Shown here: piece after piece, positions 22,914 to 34,197 of the stretch
Layout of the letters: each line of letters opens with the position of its first letter
How positions within the stretch are numbered: the first letter of the stretch is position 1
Assembly (NCBI GenBank): GCA_029449245.1
Contig: JANATF010000007.1
Location: 2,170,001-2,234,000, forward strand
Origin: Mortierella alpina
Lineage: Eukaryota; Mortierellomycota; Mortierellomycetes; Mortierellales; Mortierellaceae
Direction: 5' to 3'
Length of the DNA stretch: 64,000 nucleotides
Notes under the pieces: generated by a model
The model's input: the letters and a program-made list of their open reading frames with translations, nothing else
What the model was told of the DNA's origin: nothing
The model's database searches: none
Translations under genes and position numbers: made by a program

Positions 22914-24779
22914 CTACCGCCTTCGAGGCGGCTGTCGCTGTCGTGGTTTTCCCCTTTGCGTATACTGCGATGGTGACGAGCTTGGCTGTGCATGCTGTAC
23001 CGAGTCCTCCAGCTGCAGCTGCTGATGCTGCTGATGATGATGATGCTGTTGCTGTTGCTGTTCCAGCTGCTGCTGCTGCTGCTCGTGCTGTTCTCGCTGC
23101 TGTCTTCGCTTGATGCTTAACGTTAAATAAATATCCCGAAGATTTTCCACTTGTGCCCTGTCAAACCCCTGTTGCTGCATAAACACCCGCAACGTGTAGA
23201 CGCACTGGGCTGCCTCCGAAAATTCCACCAATGGTTCTGGATGGAAACTTGCCGCCACTGGATCTGCCAACTGCAACGAGAGCGCAGCCCTAGCAGGCGT
23301 CATAACGGGCTGAGGCCGTCTAGCCGCGGGTATAGGTGCAGCAACAGCAGCACTTGACGTGGGTGCCATGCTAGCAGCTGCAATGCCGAGGTCTACAAGC
23401 GCCAGATCTGCACCCAGTGCAGACATCGAAACAGGTGTTTGCATCGGAAGTACAGAGTTTCCTGAGGTTCCTGTAGAGGATGATCCTTCGGCTACAACCA
23501 AGTTTTGGTTCTGCCGCGCTTGTCGTGGCTGTCTTTGGGGTCGCTGCTGCTGCTCTTCTTGTTGCTGTTGCTGTTGCTGTTGCTGATAGTGCTGATGCTC
23601 GAGCTGCAATTCTTGTTGCTGTCGTTGCTGCGTTTCCTCCTGTTGCTGGTGCTGCAAACGAAGCCGCTGCTGCTGCTGACGTTGCTCTTCGAGCGATATC
23701 ACAGTGGCACCCATCGGACGGACACTCTTATAAACATTTGGAATATTAACATCCATGTGAGCGGCTACCGCGGCCGCGTTGACCATCGAATCCAGTGCAC
23801 CATGGCCATGGTCCACGTGGCTGGCATCGCTAGGATGGATAGCAGAAGGCTGTGGGAGGAGGTGCTGTTCCACACCCAAGTCCTGATCATCGTGTTCTGA
23901 CTCACTGGAGTCCTCACTTTCATCGCTCGACGAGGATGACTCTGCCTCGTCGGCTTCCGATGGCATCAGAGATCCGACCTGCTCCAACGTAGGGGTAAAG
24001 GTGCCTAGAGCAGGATGAGACACTCGAGAAGACGCGGCCAAGTCGGCACTTGTGTTATAGCCCATCTCGGGCGCCGCAATGGGATCCCTGACCTGTAATG
24101 GCTGTGTGGTCGGCAGAGGCACATCTTGTGTGGTGTGAGCAGCACGCCGGCGCTTCGGCGTGGCAGCGCTGCTGCTCCCGTTGTTGTCGTCAACATTACG
24201 CTTATAATTGCGTCGCCTGGCAGGCGCAATGTTTGAGGGTCCAGCAAGGTCCACAGTCTTCAAGGGCATAACCGTGCCTCGAAGTCCATGCCGCGTCTTG
24301 AACTTGCTGAGCCATCCGTCCGAGAAAGAGAGCTGTTCGGCTGGGACACCAAGTTCCTGTGCCAGCTCCTTGCCGTTTTGGAGGATGAGAACGTCCGTTA
24401 TGGCGACTTTTCCTATCATATCGGTGATGCGCTCGACCAAGAGCCGCTCCAACTCTGGAAAGAGGACCTGGCGATGGCGCTTGGCCTTTGGGTTGGCAAG
24501 CTCGGCGCTGCTCAGCCTCTTGTCCGACTGAGCTCGCAAGCGGGAGACAGTGGACTCGTCGACCTTGATGTGGTAGCGGCCCAAGATGTAGAGGGCTACG
24601 GCCTTGTTGGTGAGACGGTTCCCATTGTCGTTGTTCTCTTTGACATAGACGCAGATCTCGTACTTTTGGGCGTCGTCGAGGGTCCTGCGCTTGACAATGC
24701 TTTTGTCCTGGTGGTCTTGTGCGGATGCATTGGCTGCATTGGCCGCGTCGGCTGCATCGAGAGCAGCGGGGTCAGCCAT
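22914..24779 (-). CDS. CENP-B/Tc5-type helix-turn-helix DNA-binding protein without a transposase domain
   Basis: A single exon coding 621 residues. Residues ~30-85 (KRRTLDDAQKYEICVYVKEN...DESTVSRLRAQSDKRL) resemble the first CENP-B/pogo helix-turn-helix. Residues ~105-170 (FPELERLLVERITDM ... FSDGWLSKFKTRHGLRG) match the second, HTH_Tnp_Tc5 type, with the W-L-x-x-F-K-x-R-x-G-L signature. A basic patch, RRRNYKRN, follows. The remainder is acidic (ESSSSSDESEDSSESEHDD), then heavily Gln-rich with runs up to nine, ending in Arg-Gln repeats. No DDE endonuclase domain is present, unlike the pogo/Tigger transposases from which CENP-B-like proteins descend. It is likely a domesticated DNA-binding factor. 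The centromere or silencing role of fission-yeast Abp1/Cbh proteins is only an analogy. Confidence 0.82.
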   Translation of the reverse strand: MADPAALDAADAANAANASAQDHQDKSIVKRRTLDDAQKYEICVYVKENNDNGNRLTNKAVALYILGRYHIKVDESTVSRLRAQSDKRLSSAELANPKAKRHRQVLFPELERLLVERITDMIGKVAITDVLILQNGKELAQELGVPAEQLSFSDGWLSKFKTRHGLRGTVMPLKTVDLAGPSNIAPARRRNYKRNVDDNNGSSSAATPKRRRAAHTTQDVPLPTTQPLQVRDPIAAPEMGYNTSADLAASSRVSHPALGTFTPTLEQVGSLMPSEADEAESSSSSDESEDSSESEHDDQDLGVEQHLLPQPSAIHPSDASHVDHGHGALDSMVNAAAVAAHMDVNIPNVYKSVRPMGATVISLEEQRQQQQRLRLQHQQQEETQQRQQQELQLEHQHYQQQQQQQQQEEQQQRPQRQPRQARQNQNLVVAEGSSSTGTSGNSVLPMQTPVSMSALGADLALVDLGIAAASMAPTSSAAVAAPIPAARRPQPVMTPARAALSLQLADPVAASFHPEPLVEFSEAAQCVYTLRVFMQQQGFDRAQVENLRDIYLTLSIKRRQQREQHEQQQQQLEQQQQQHHHHQQHQQLQLEDSVQHAQPSSSPSQYTQRGKPRQRQPPRRR

Positions 24780-25025
24780 GCGTGTGATCGCGAGAAGGGC
24801 TGCTTCCTAGCGAAGGGTGGGTGGGTCGGCGAGGTGTGCAGAGCTCAGTGTGCGTATAGGGAGCCTGGTCGGGTGCGTGGGGATTGCACGGATGGAGAAT
24901 CGTGTATATAAGGAGCTGGACAGATGGAGCGGAGCGGAGAAGTGTGTCTGCGTGCAATTTTTGCTGCAAGGGGCGCTCAGGTGGGGGAAAAAATAGTCGA
25001 TGCGTGGCTGTCTCCCTGGCTGCAG

Positions 25026-28000
25026 CTACATCGAGTCGCGGCTTCGCACCCACTCGGGCGGGTCGCCAACCGACATCGTCACCGGGTCCACCAGCCCGTG
25101 GTAGCTCTCGTACACCGTGTAGTCAAACGTCGTGAACTCGCGGTCGATGAGGTCCATCTGGTACGCAAACTTGTCCTTTTCGGACATGTTGGCAACAGCC
25201 ATCGCCGCCGACGCGGCCGCCGCTGCCGCTGCGATATTCATGGCCGGCGATGGCGTGTGGACCGGTCTTCTTGGCCGTGGCAGTGGCAACATCTGCTGCT
25301 GAGAAGTCTGGTGCCGTAATTGTGGGGGCTGCGCTTGCTGCGTTGGTATGAACTTTTGCCGCGAGATCGAGTGGTCCAGCGGTGTGGGGATGATGACAGG
25401 TGAAGAAATGGCTTGCTGAGGGTGTGCTGCCTGGAAAGGGCGTTGTTCTAGTATCGGTGTCCGTCCGTCGTCACTCTGTCGCTCCATAAGCACTGACGCT
25501 GCCAGAGGTGAAGGAGACGCCTGCACTCCTTCGGTGACTCTGGTTGACTGGTTAGACAGCCGTCCCTGACGGAGATCCAGGTTTCTCTCGCTGCCGTGTG
25601 CGGGTGCCTCTTGCGAGGGCGCTGTCATCTTGGAAAGACACACGGCCGTGACATCCAATCCTGGGTCCTGGCCCTCGCCTGTGCTGGTCAAGTACGTGAC
25701 CTCGCTCTTTGTGCTTCCTTTGGCGGTAGATGCTGACTTTGTACTGGCGGACGGGCGATGATAATAAGATGAAGGATGATGCTCCGGTGAGGTAGGGGAC
25801 AGCGGTCGCGGCAATGATGGGTCATGTCGATTTTGAGGAAAAGGCCGGTCATCCGCAGGAGGTTGATACTGGTCCTCGGATGGTGGCCACGCAGGCGGTG
25901 AAGAAGGAAAGCGTAACGCAGGGACCGGCGGGACCGGCAGCTCTCTACTCCCACCAGAAGAATCGATAGGCGAGAGAGGTATAGATTGGAATTGGGTCTG
26001 CCGTGAGATTTGTGAGGGCGTATGGTTGTGCTGGGCCAGAGGAGTCGACGGCGGCGGGGTCTGCATTGTTGCCGGAGGTCGAGTTTGCACTGCAGGTCGT
26101 CCATCGCCACTGCTGTCGTTGGAGTCGCCACCAAAGAACTGTAGTCTTGACTTTTTCTTTGGGAGAATCGGCGCCGTCGAATTGAAAGCGGAAGCACCTG
26201 CTGGTGACTGAATCTTTCGCATACTCTCCTCCAGCTTCTTGTTCATAGCCTCCATGGCAGCCTCGGCTGCTTCTGCGATGGCCAATGCTTCCTCGCGTTC
26301 AGCCTGCTGCCGTGCCAACTCCTCCTTGACCACTTGATCCTTCTCCTTCTGAAGCCGCTGTGCTCTCTTGCGCGTCGACCGATAAGTCAACGGGTCTTCA
26401 GTCAACAAGAGCTCTTCCAAATCGTATGTTGCATCAAAGTTTGCTGCTTCCGATGGCGGTTGAAATATTGGCGTCAACTGTTTTGTCTCGAGAAAGAACC
26501 ACCACTGCTCTAGCCTCATCTGAGATTGAAGGGCAGCGGTTTGAAAGAGAGCATGGTACCGAATGCCATTCATTCCATCCTGAACCCCCAGCCGTTCTGT
26601 GGGATTCCTTGTCAAAAACTAGATCGCGTTAAAATACAAATAAGAAAGCAAAGTGTAAGCGTTCGTTCCTTGTCATCCCCTCAAAGCCTACAAACAAACA
26701 CTTTGTGTTGACACGTACCCCTTGGATAGCCGATATACACTCGGGTGAAATCCCTGCTTTTGTAGGGTACTCTATCGTCTGGTTGGAGATGGCTCTCTTC
26801 AACTCTGAAATGCTTTCGGTCTGGAATGGCCGTTGGTTGTAAATACACTCGTAAAAGACGACGCCCACCGCCCACCAGTCCACACTCGTTCCATATCCAG
26901 TGCCTTTGAAGACTTCGGGTGCCATATAGGCCACGGTGCCTGACTGAGATGTCAGGATCGGTTTCTCTGGCGTGAGCTTGCATCCAATGTTAAAATCTGT
27001 CAAATGTGCATGACCATTCGCGTCCAGCAATATGTTGTCCGGCTTGATATCCCGATGGACAATACCAAGAGAGTGCAGATGACTGACTGCAGAGCTCATT
27101 TCTGCTATCCAGAAGCGGACAACATCCTCGCCAAAGTTTCTCCGGTTCATATGGAACCTCAAATCTCCACCCATCCTATGCAAGCAGAAGAGAACCAAGT
27201 TCAGTGTACAGGGACTTCGTCTCATGAGAACTGGTAGAAAGCCATTCAAACATATCGTTTTCCGGCTCGCTTACATAAGATCCATACACATGTACATGTA
27301 TTCGTCGTCCTGGAAAGCAAAGCGCATGTTGACGACAAAGGCATGATCCAACGACTCGAGAATCTGTCGTTCTCGGAGGATGTTTCTGACCGCCTCCATC
27401 TTGATGACCTGTGCCTTGGAGATGTATTTGAGCGCGTACACCTTGCCCGTCTCGCGTCGTTCGACCATGCGCACCTATGGTGGATGCAATTTTCGAAAGC
27501 CAAATCAAAACCAGTGATCCCCAGAGCAAACAGTTGTGCCAGGGCCTTTTGATCCAACAAGCTGCATCCGACGGGTTGATTGAGGGTCTATATTCCGTCT
27601 CAAGGACAACGAGCTGTCTGCGCCCTCCACCGGTCGACGTTTGCTGTGAGGGACGGCGAGTTGTACTGTGGGTGCTACCACCTCCTCGTGTGCGACTATC
27701 CACAACAAAAAGCGCTGGTTCTGTTGGACCCTGTATTACCAGATGCTTTTCTGCCTCGCATTGGACCTCCAAGGAGGGGTCGACATCCTAACGCGTCCAA
27801 GCTGCCCTGGCCCCATCACCCAGCCCATCTTGTAGTTAAGCAAGAGTTAACCGGACACGCCACCTCTACGCCTCTGCCTCAAGCATTACCTTGCCGAATG
27901 ATCCTTTTCCGATGACGCGCATGAGCTTGAACTGAAAGAGGTTGACTAAGTGGCCGATGAGCCAATGCAACGCGGTGGGGTTTAGTTCCAGGACATTGCT

Positions 28001-28117
28001 AACTCTGGGGGACACATCTGAGGTCCATGCTTGCTGTGGGTGCCCTGAGCATGTGGCACGACGCTTACCCTCATTGTCAAAGATGTCCTCCTGATCCCTG
28101 CTCGTGCCGTTTCCCAT
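25026..28117 (-). CDS. STK32/YANK-family AGC serine/threonine kinase
   Basis: Five exons: 28117-28069, 27945-27890, 27474-27275, 27177 or nearby (27175)-26719 and 26618-25026, coding 784 residues with phase closing when exon four starts at 27175. It begins MGNGTSRD, a possible N-myristoylation site as in STK32 proteins. The glycine loop is VIGKGSFGKV, the ATP lysine is in YALKYISK, and the catalytic loop is VHRDIKPDNILLD. The metal motif is TDFNIG. The DFN instead of DFG is the signature of the YANK group. SQSGTVAYMAPEVFKGTGYG is the activation segment. After the kinase domain come NFDATYDLEELLLTEDPL, matching the STK32 tail, and a Lys/Arg/Glu coiled coil (RKRAQRLQKEKDQVVKEELA). A long Pro/Ser/Gln-rich region follows, then DREFTTFDYTVYESYHGLV. 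The substrate is unknown; the tail may act in autoregulation. Confidence 0.9.
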
Positions 28118-28748
28118 GGTGCGGTCGTGGTGTTGAGCGAGCAGGCCGAGAGTTGCTGAGAGTAGAGAGAAAAGGAAGGGGGAGTCAGAGGGTTGAAGGG
28201 GAGGAGGGAGAGGGAGACTAGAGCCGTCGGCGGAAAGTATGAAAAGGGAGGAGAAAGGGCGCAAATAGACGGGACAGGACAGACGTGTCGGCTCACCGCA
28301 CTCATGGGCATCATCATCATACCAATGAAACTGCTCTCAACTCGCCTGCGTTTGCGCTCCAACTTTGCACCGACAGCCCGCGTGCAGTCGGTCAGGGCAG
28401 CTTTGGGAGGGCGAGACAGAGGGCGAGACAGCGAGTACAGACAAGCAGAGTGTCGAGGGGTGTGTCGAGGGTGTGTCGAGGGTGTGGGGGAGAGAAGAAA
28501 GAGCAAGACGAGGAAATGAAAGAAACATGCAAATTATCATGCTGCCTTTGCCACCCCTGAAAAAACAACTCTGTAACAATACAAGCCAGGAGACTCTACA
28601 TGTGGATGCACTCCATGATGCACTTCCGCAGCATGCACGGCGGCACCCCTGGCAACATTGGCCAGGTGGGCTCCAACATGAACATCTTGCATACGACCTT
28701 GGTAGGGCATCCTGTGAGTTTTTATTGCGGCGCCGCTATCCGCTCGAT
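28118..28748. other. Upstream region of the STK32 kinase gene and 3' flank of the Kelch gene
   Basis: About 630 bp. 28150-28520 is purine-rich on the plus strand, with a tandem gtgtcgaggg motif at 28455-28485. At 28605-28700 a short plus-strand frame reads MHFRSMHGGTPGNIGQVGSN and ends at a GTGAGT. This could be a coincidence or a small exon. No protein family was recognised. Confidence 0.35.
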
Positions 28749-31634
28749 CTATGAATCTTCATTGTCTTCCGACTGATCAAAGTCATCGTCCTCGCTTGCT
28801 GTGTCTGCGTGCCGAAGCAAGATCTATTACGGAAAAGATTTAGAAGGTTACAAATATAGTCAGATACAATCCAACGAAACTCAATAAACTCAATCCAGAA
28901 TTCCACGTGTTGGCTCGCGTTTTTTCTTTCTGTACCTGAAAATCTGTGATCTGCGGCAAGTAGGCGCAGGTGCTCAAGTCCAAGATGTAAATGTCATCAA
29001 AGACTGTCTGCCCGTCATAGCCTCCAAACATAAACAGCCTCGAGTCGTACAGGAGCGACGCGTGATACCCTCGTCCAGCAGGCGGGACCCCGTACACTTT
29101 CCGTGTCTCCCAAGACCATGTCACCAGATTGAGCATCACGACATCGCACGAGTATCGACTGCCGTCATGGCCCCCGACAATAAAGAGGTACGACCCAACC
29201 TGCGTCGCCGTATGAGAAAGTCTAGGCAAAGCTCTGTTGATGTCGATCTTTGTCCATTCTCTCGTGTCTATGAGAATATAATCCAAGAGGGGGAAAAAAA
29301 AAGTGTCAGGCCTTATGCCATCATCTCGCTGGAAGGGGGTTTAGGATGCAAACAGGGTACACCATGTAGCTTACCAAGATCAAGAACATGAACGTCCGAA
29401 AAGCATTCGTGGCCGTCGCTTCCGCCATAGACAATGAATTGTGACTTGATCAGGTTGCTCGTGTGATATCCTCTCGATATGGGGATCGTGCCCGTTGTCT
29501 TGACCTCGCTCCAGTGCATGTCCGCGAGATTCAATTCGTAGGTGTCATTGAGTGCTTGGACTCCATCACCGCCGCCAAACACATATATACTATTGTTGTA
29601 TACGCAGGTCGTATGGGCACGTCGTCTGCAGGGGCGAGCCCCGGTTGTTTGAGGATTCGTCCAGGTCAACGTATCTATATCGAGGCATACAAAGACAGAA
29701 GCGTCAGGGACAAGGTCTCACTCCATGGTATCACTAAGCGCAGATGCCAAGACTCCAAAACAACAGACTTACCCGTGTCCAGCATGTATAGCTCATTAAA
29801 ATACTGTGGTCCATCGCCGCCTCCAAAAATATAGAGCCGTTTGTTGTCGACTAATGTCGACGAATGCGCTCGACATGGTGGAGGGATGGATCCAAACGTC
29901 TTTGGCTGTGACCAATGCATGGTATCTAAGGCAACAAATATACAAGGAGAATACGTTAGTCATCCCTTCAGAAGAATGGCGTGCCGATGCGTAATCCCCA
30001 GAGTCGTTTTTACCTGCGTCAAATATATATAGGGTATTATAGCAGCTCTTTGCGTCGCAACCTCCAAAAACGTAGATTGACTCCCCTACTAGGTTGACTG
30101 TCTGAGCTCGGAGGTCCTTGGGCGGGATTTGTCCATGAACCCTGGCACGGGTCCAGTGCATGGCTGGAGTAGGCGCGGCAGGGACTGTGGCGCTCGGTCG
30201 AGGGGCATCTCTGCAGGCATCCCCTTTGCTTCTGTATTTGCTTGGCGAGGACGACGCGCTAGATCCTGTAGTACTAGGCCCGCGTTCGTCTCCTGGAGCG
30301 CCCTGAGTGTGGCTCTGATGACGTGCATGACTTTGGCTGCTTGAGCTAGCGGTGTGTGAGTGTTGCGAATGGGTGTGGTGCTGGGGTTGATGCTGAGCGT
30401 GGCTATGCGTGGATGACGAGGATGAAGGGGCCTTTGCGTTATGGTGTGATTGGCTTGCGGTCGAGGAGGAGCTGGAAGCTGGCGCAGGGGTGGACGCCTG
30501 TACTGAAGGTGTTCCTGAGCCCGACACAACGGCTGCGGAGCGGGATGAGGTCTCTGCTGCAGTCGACAAGGCCACTGTAGAGGACGATCCTTGATAGACA
30601 TCCCGAGGAATGACTGCGATAGGCGTTGACACCGCCAACGCTGCCGCTGGGGATGAGTGGAGGCCGCCTTCTGCGGAGCCTACAGAGGAGAAGGACGTGT
30701 TCAACTGCCCCGAGGCTTTGTTCGCAAAGTTGTCGCGTGTCCTCTGTGCAGACATGGGTGGTCGGGTGATGATTAGGCCCGAGGACATGGGAGACGAATT
30801 ATTACTGTAGCTGCCCGGGGGTCGTTCCTGAATCGGCAAGGATGGGCTAACTGGGGGGTTAGCGCCAGAGGACGCGTTAGCCCGCAACGCATTACTCTGC
30901 TTCACCGAAAAGAAGCTGTTGTTGCTGTTCATGCCTCCTGCTGCCGCGGCGGCCGAGGTGTTGGCCATTATACTCTGGTTGACAGCGTTGGTCAAGATAC
31001 TGTTGCTGACAATGTTGGCGGCTGCTTCGCGGATGCTACCACTGTGGCCTTGGCTTCCGCTATTGAGACTATTGTAGCTGTGCGAGCTGCTTATACTGTT
31101 GTTGCTTGTGTCGGCTCCGGCAGGCGCAGCGTTCGAGGACGAAGTCGAGGTCTGGCGCTGTGGCTGCTGGTGCTGAGAGGTAGACCTGGAAGGATACTGC
31201 TGATACTGCTCTGCTCCTGCTCCTGCTCCTGCTCCTGTATATCCAACCGTGCGAGACGACAGGCCCCTGGTCAAAGGCGGAGGCGAATGGACCCTCGTCC
31301 TGGTCATCCAAACAGCGCAATACAAGAACGATGGACGTGTTAGCAGGCTGTGATCAGTGCAGCATGGGTGTAGGCTACGGTGTTGGCCAGCCAATGCATG
31401 CGTGCTTGCATGCATACATGCATAGAGTAGGTAGGACGGTAAGCACGTCCCAAGACAGTGTTCGAGACATTGAGAGAGGATATGTGTGCCCAGCAAACAA
31501 GCTTTTTCGGTCGTTGGAAGAGCGGTGGAGGTGTGCAAGTGGGTGGGTGCTTACCTCTGCGGATACTGCTGCTGCTGATGCATCTGGTAGGGCGCCATGG
31601 GAACTGTGGGGCTGTCGGGAGGCGTGTCGCCCAT
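28749..31634 (-). CDS. Kelch-repeat beta-propeller protein with Ser-rich N-terminal region
   Basis: Six exons: 31634-31555, 31299-30014, 29925-29773, 29674-29375, 29267-28936 and 28823-28749, coding 741 residues with all phases consistent. The first exon reads MGDTPPDSPTVPMAPYQMHQ. Residues ~30-440 are disordered, rich in Ser, Thr, Ala, Asn and His. Six Kelch repeats follow, each with a hydrophobic strand, a GG pair and a spaced Tyr/Trp: IYVFGGCDAKSCYNTLYIFD, LYIFGGGDGPQYFNELYMLD, IYVFGGGDGVQALNDTYELN, FIVYGGSDGHECFSDVHVLD, LFIVGGHDGSRYSCDVVMLN and LFMFGGYDGQTVFDDIYILD. These suffice for one closed propeller. The acidic tail is DTASEDDDFDQSEDNEDS. Introns fall at nearly equivalent places in consecutive repeats (after the Leu-Asp of each blade), suggesting repeat duplication with introns in place. 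Fungal relatives include polarity and signalling scaffolds; the role is not assigned. Confidence 0.85.
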
Positions 31635-32510
31635 GGTGGTGCCTGCAGTGCCAGCGACAGGAGCGAGGATGAAGTGAATGGTGGAGGGACGGGACAGCGG
31701 GCAGGGGCTGCAGACAGATGTTGCGGGACGGGGGGATGAATCAGACAGGCGCGAGAGAGCGGCGACAGGGCGAGATGACGAGTGAGAGTGAGGGCAAGCA
31801 ACAGCAGAGCGAGATGGAGAGATGAGATGGGACGGGATGGGATGGAGCGATGGGATGGAGAGATGGGATAGAGAGATGGGATGGAGAGATGGGATGAGAT
31901 GGGATGGGACAGAGGAGACAAAAGACACAAAGGACTCAAAAGACTCAAAGAGACAGATACCGAGACAAAAACGACCTTGCCCACACATCCGCATACCACA
32001 TACCCACATTCACACACACATCCACACACACACTCACCGCTCCTGTCCCTCTGTCTGCCGCGACGTGACAACGTGCCTCTCTTGCTCTCTTTATTGCTGG
32101 TTCCCACCTCTCTCTTCTCGCGCTCTCCACCACCTCTCTTGCTCTACCTCAATCTCTCTCTCGCTCTTGCTGGGCCTAAAACAAAAAAAAACACATGGCC
32201 CCGTTACACAACCTTGTTTTTGTCTGTTTTCACCTTCTGCTCACCTTCAGCTTTCACACCTCATCCCCTTCTCCCCACCCCCTGCCCTCGCTCCCGTCGC
32301 CCGTTATGAGTTCTTGCGTGATCTCCCTCGACTCCTGTCAACAAAAGAAGTGCCGGAGAAAAAAAACCATCTCTGCCTGGCATGATCTGCACCGCGCATC
32401 TCTTGCATACTGTACGCTCACGCTGCACATCGCTTACATACTCCTCAGGGCCACTGGCAACAAGAACAGACACAAAAACTGAAAAAGAGACACGTTACAG
32501 TAGGATGTAT
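31635..32510. promoter_or_regulatory. Upstream region of the Kelch gene with GATGG minisatellite
   Basis: 876 bp without a supported gene. 31810-31911 is a degenerate tandem array of gatgg, gatggga and gatggaga units on the plus strand. An AAAGACTC-type repeat (31918-31950) and a CA-rich tract (31982-32036) follow. 32040-32300 is C/T-rich. Open frames across it are low-complexity. Confidence 0.5.
31810..31911 (+). repeat. GATGG minisatellite
   Basis: About 100 bp of imperfect tandem copies of gatgg, gatggga and gatggagagatg. The strand is almost free of C. It lies about 180-280 bp upstream of the Kelch start codon. Confidence 0.8.
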
Positions 32511-34197
32511 CTACTCAAGAATACATTCCAAAAAGCCGCGTTCGTACTGCCCTGTTACCAGCACTCGTTCCGCTCGATGCTCAGAAGACTCGGCTGGCAC
32601 AAACGATATTGCAGAGGGACTACCAAACTCGCTCCCGTCGTGACTGATCACCCGCTCATAAAAGTACTGCATTCTGTACCGCCTAGGCGTCTCCTGTGGA
32701 TCAATGACAATGTCCTTGAGAGGCTGAGCGTGTGCCTGTCCTATCCGCACAGGATACAATCTCGCGCGCGATATAATCATTCCTGCGCCCCTTCCTCCTG
32801 CCCGAGACAAACGCTCCATCGTGTCCGTCTGCAACAATTCCCTAGCCGTGTCCTTGTGTGCGTTCCAGCTTGAATGCGCAACAGTCACCAGCGTTTGGCT
32901 TGCCCTGTCGTAATCCATCCCAACGTTCACTAGTCCTGTCTGAATAACCTCATGGACCCTCCAGTCAGGCCATGCCATCGTTATCGGTTCATTCGTATCG
33001 ACGCTGTATAACCTCTGCTCCTTACGGCCGGCTGAAGCCATATGGGTCTTGTACAGGCCCACGCTCCCGCCCTTTCCCTGGACCATCCAAATTGAGTCCG
33101 GTTCCTGCGACTCGACTAACGCCGAGGGCATCAGCAGCCACCTGGCCATCTCGCGAGTATCATTCGCACGCGCGTTGTAGAATGCCAAAGTTGCTGCTGG
33201 AAAGTTGAATTTCTCCTCATAGCTGCGCTTCCAGTCTGAAATGTCGTATCCGTGATCATTCGAGACGATGAAAGAGGGTGTGTCATCTATCTGGTGTACA
33301 AATGGCGAGGAGGTAGCCAAGACTTTGTGTGCTGCGTAGAAATGTCGACTTGAGATCGTCTTCTTGTACACGAGGTTCTTACGCGCTGGGTAGTAATAAA
33401 GAACCTCAACACGGGGCATCTCGAATGGCACCCGGTTGACGACCAAGAGGACAGTACGCGCATCAGTCGAGTTTTCTGTGGTAGGTGCAATGGAGAGTCC
33501 GCTTGGATGGAAAGGCTTGTTGAAGCCCTGGAGAACAAGCATTTCCGCAGAGGAGTCAGGCTGAGACATTGTTCAGGGGGAGAGCAGCAGCCCCTAAAAG
33601 GAGTTAGAATCCAGGACTGGCATGAAGGAGTAGGCATGCTATAAAGAAAAGGCTTCAACGCACCTTGTTCAGATCATAGATCCATAGCGCCCCGCTCTCC
33701 TTGACTCTAGATTGGTTATACACGTTGGCCGCATAGTTGCGATAACGCAGCGAAGGATCACAAGCCAGGAACCCAAGCCCGAGTCTACGATCCACTCGAA
33801 CATCGTCGCAGAAGGAAGGACCTAAAAGCAGGCATCGGCAAAGAGGATGAGAACGAGGATATAGTCTACAAGGCTTCTGCAAAGGTATCATGGTGGCGGT
33901 ATACCAAAACCTGCATATGCACTCTTTCCTGCATATTCGAGTCTTACCTGAGACCCTTCTGCAGTTCTCCATGCCAAAGTTTTCTACTTTCCTAGACCCT
34001 TCCAGCAACGTTGCAGTCCTCTGCACTAAGTATACCCCAGAACCAGAAGAGGAGGAGATTAGTACCTGGTCTTGAGAGAATAGCATGAGCTTTTTTCCCT
34101 AACGAGCGCCAGGGGTTGTATTTTTACAAGGCAACCACGCAGCCATGGCGACAAGAGCCGCGAAGGCGCTCAGCGTTATCAGGGCAGCGGAAGGCAT
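32511..34197 (-). CDS. Paraoxonase/arylesterase-like six-bladed propeller protein, membrane-anchored or secreted
   Basis: Four exons: 34197-34128, 34025-33948, 33821-33664 and 33560-32511, coding 451 residues. The first exon gives a hydrophobic signal or signal anchor (MPSAALITLSAFAALVAMAAWL). Then come VENFGMENCRRVSGPSFCDD, RLGLGFLACDPSLRYRNYAA and GALWIYDLNK. GFNKPFHPSGLSIAP corresponds to the FNPHGI calcium-site loop of animal PON1. TVLLVVNRVPFEMPRVEVLYY follows, and FIVSNDHGYD corresponds to the TNDHYF calcium/catalytic loop. Gene order within the fold (cysteine near the N-terminus, NDH near the middle) matches the PON family. PON1's HPxG histidine is preserved but the Tyr after NDH is displaced. 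Lactonase activity is plausible but not shown. Confidence 0.8.

Noticed and set aside
23027-23590. Ala/Leu/Val-rich plus-strand frames opposite the CENP-B-like gene
   Set aside because: They arise from CTG/GCT runs that encode Gln on the minus strand.
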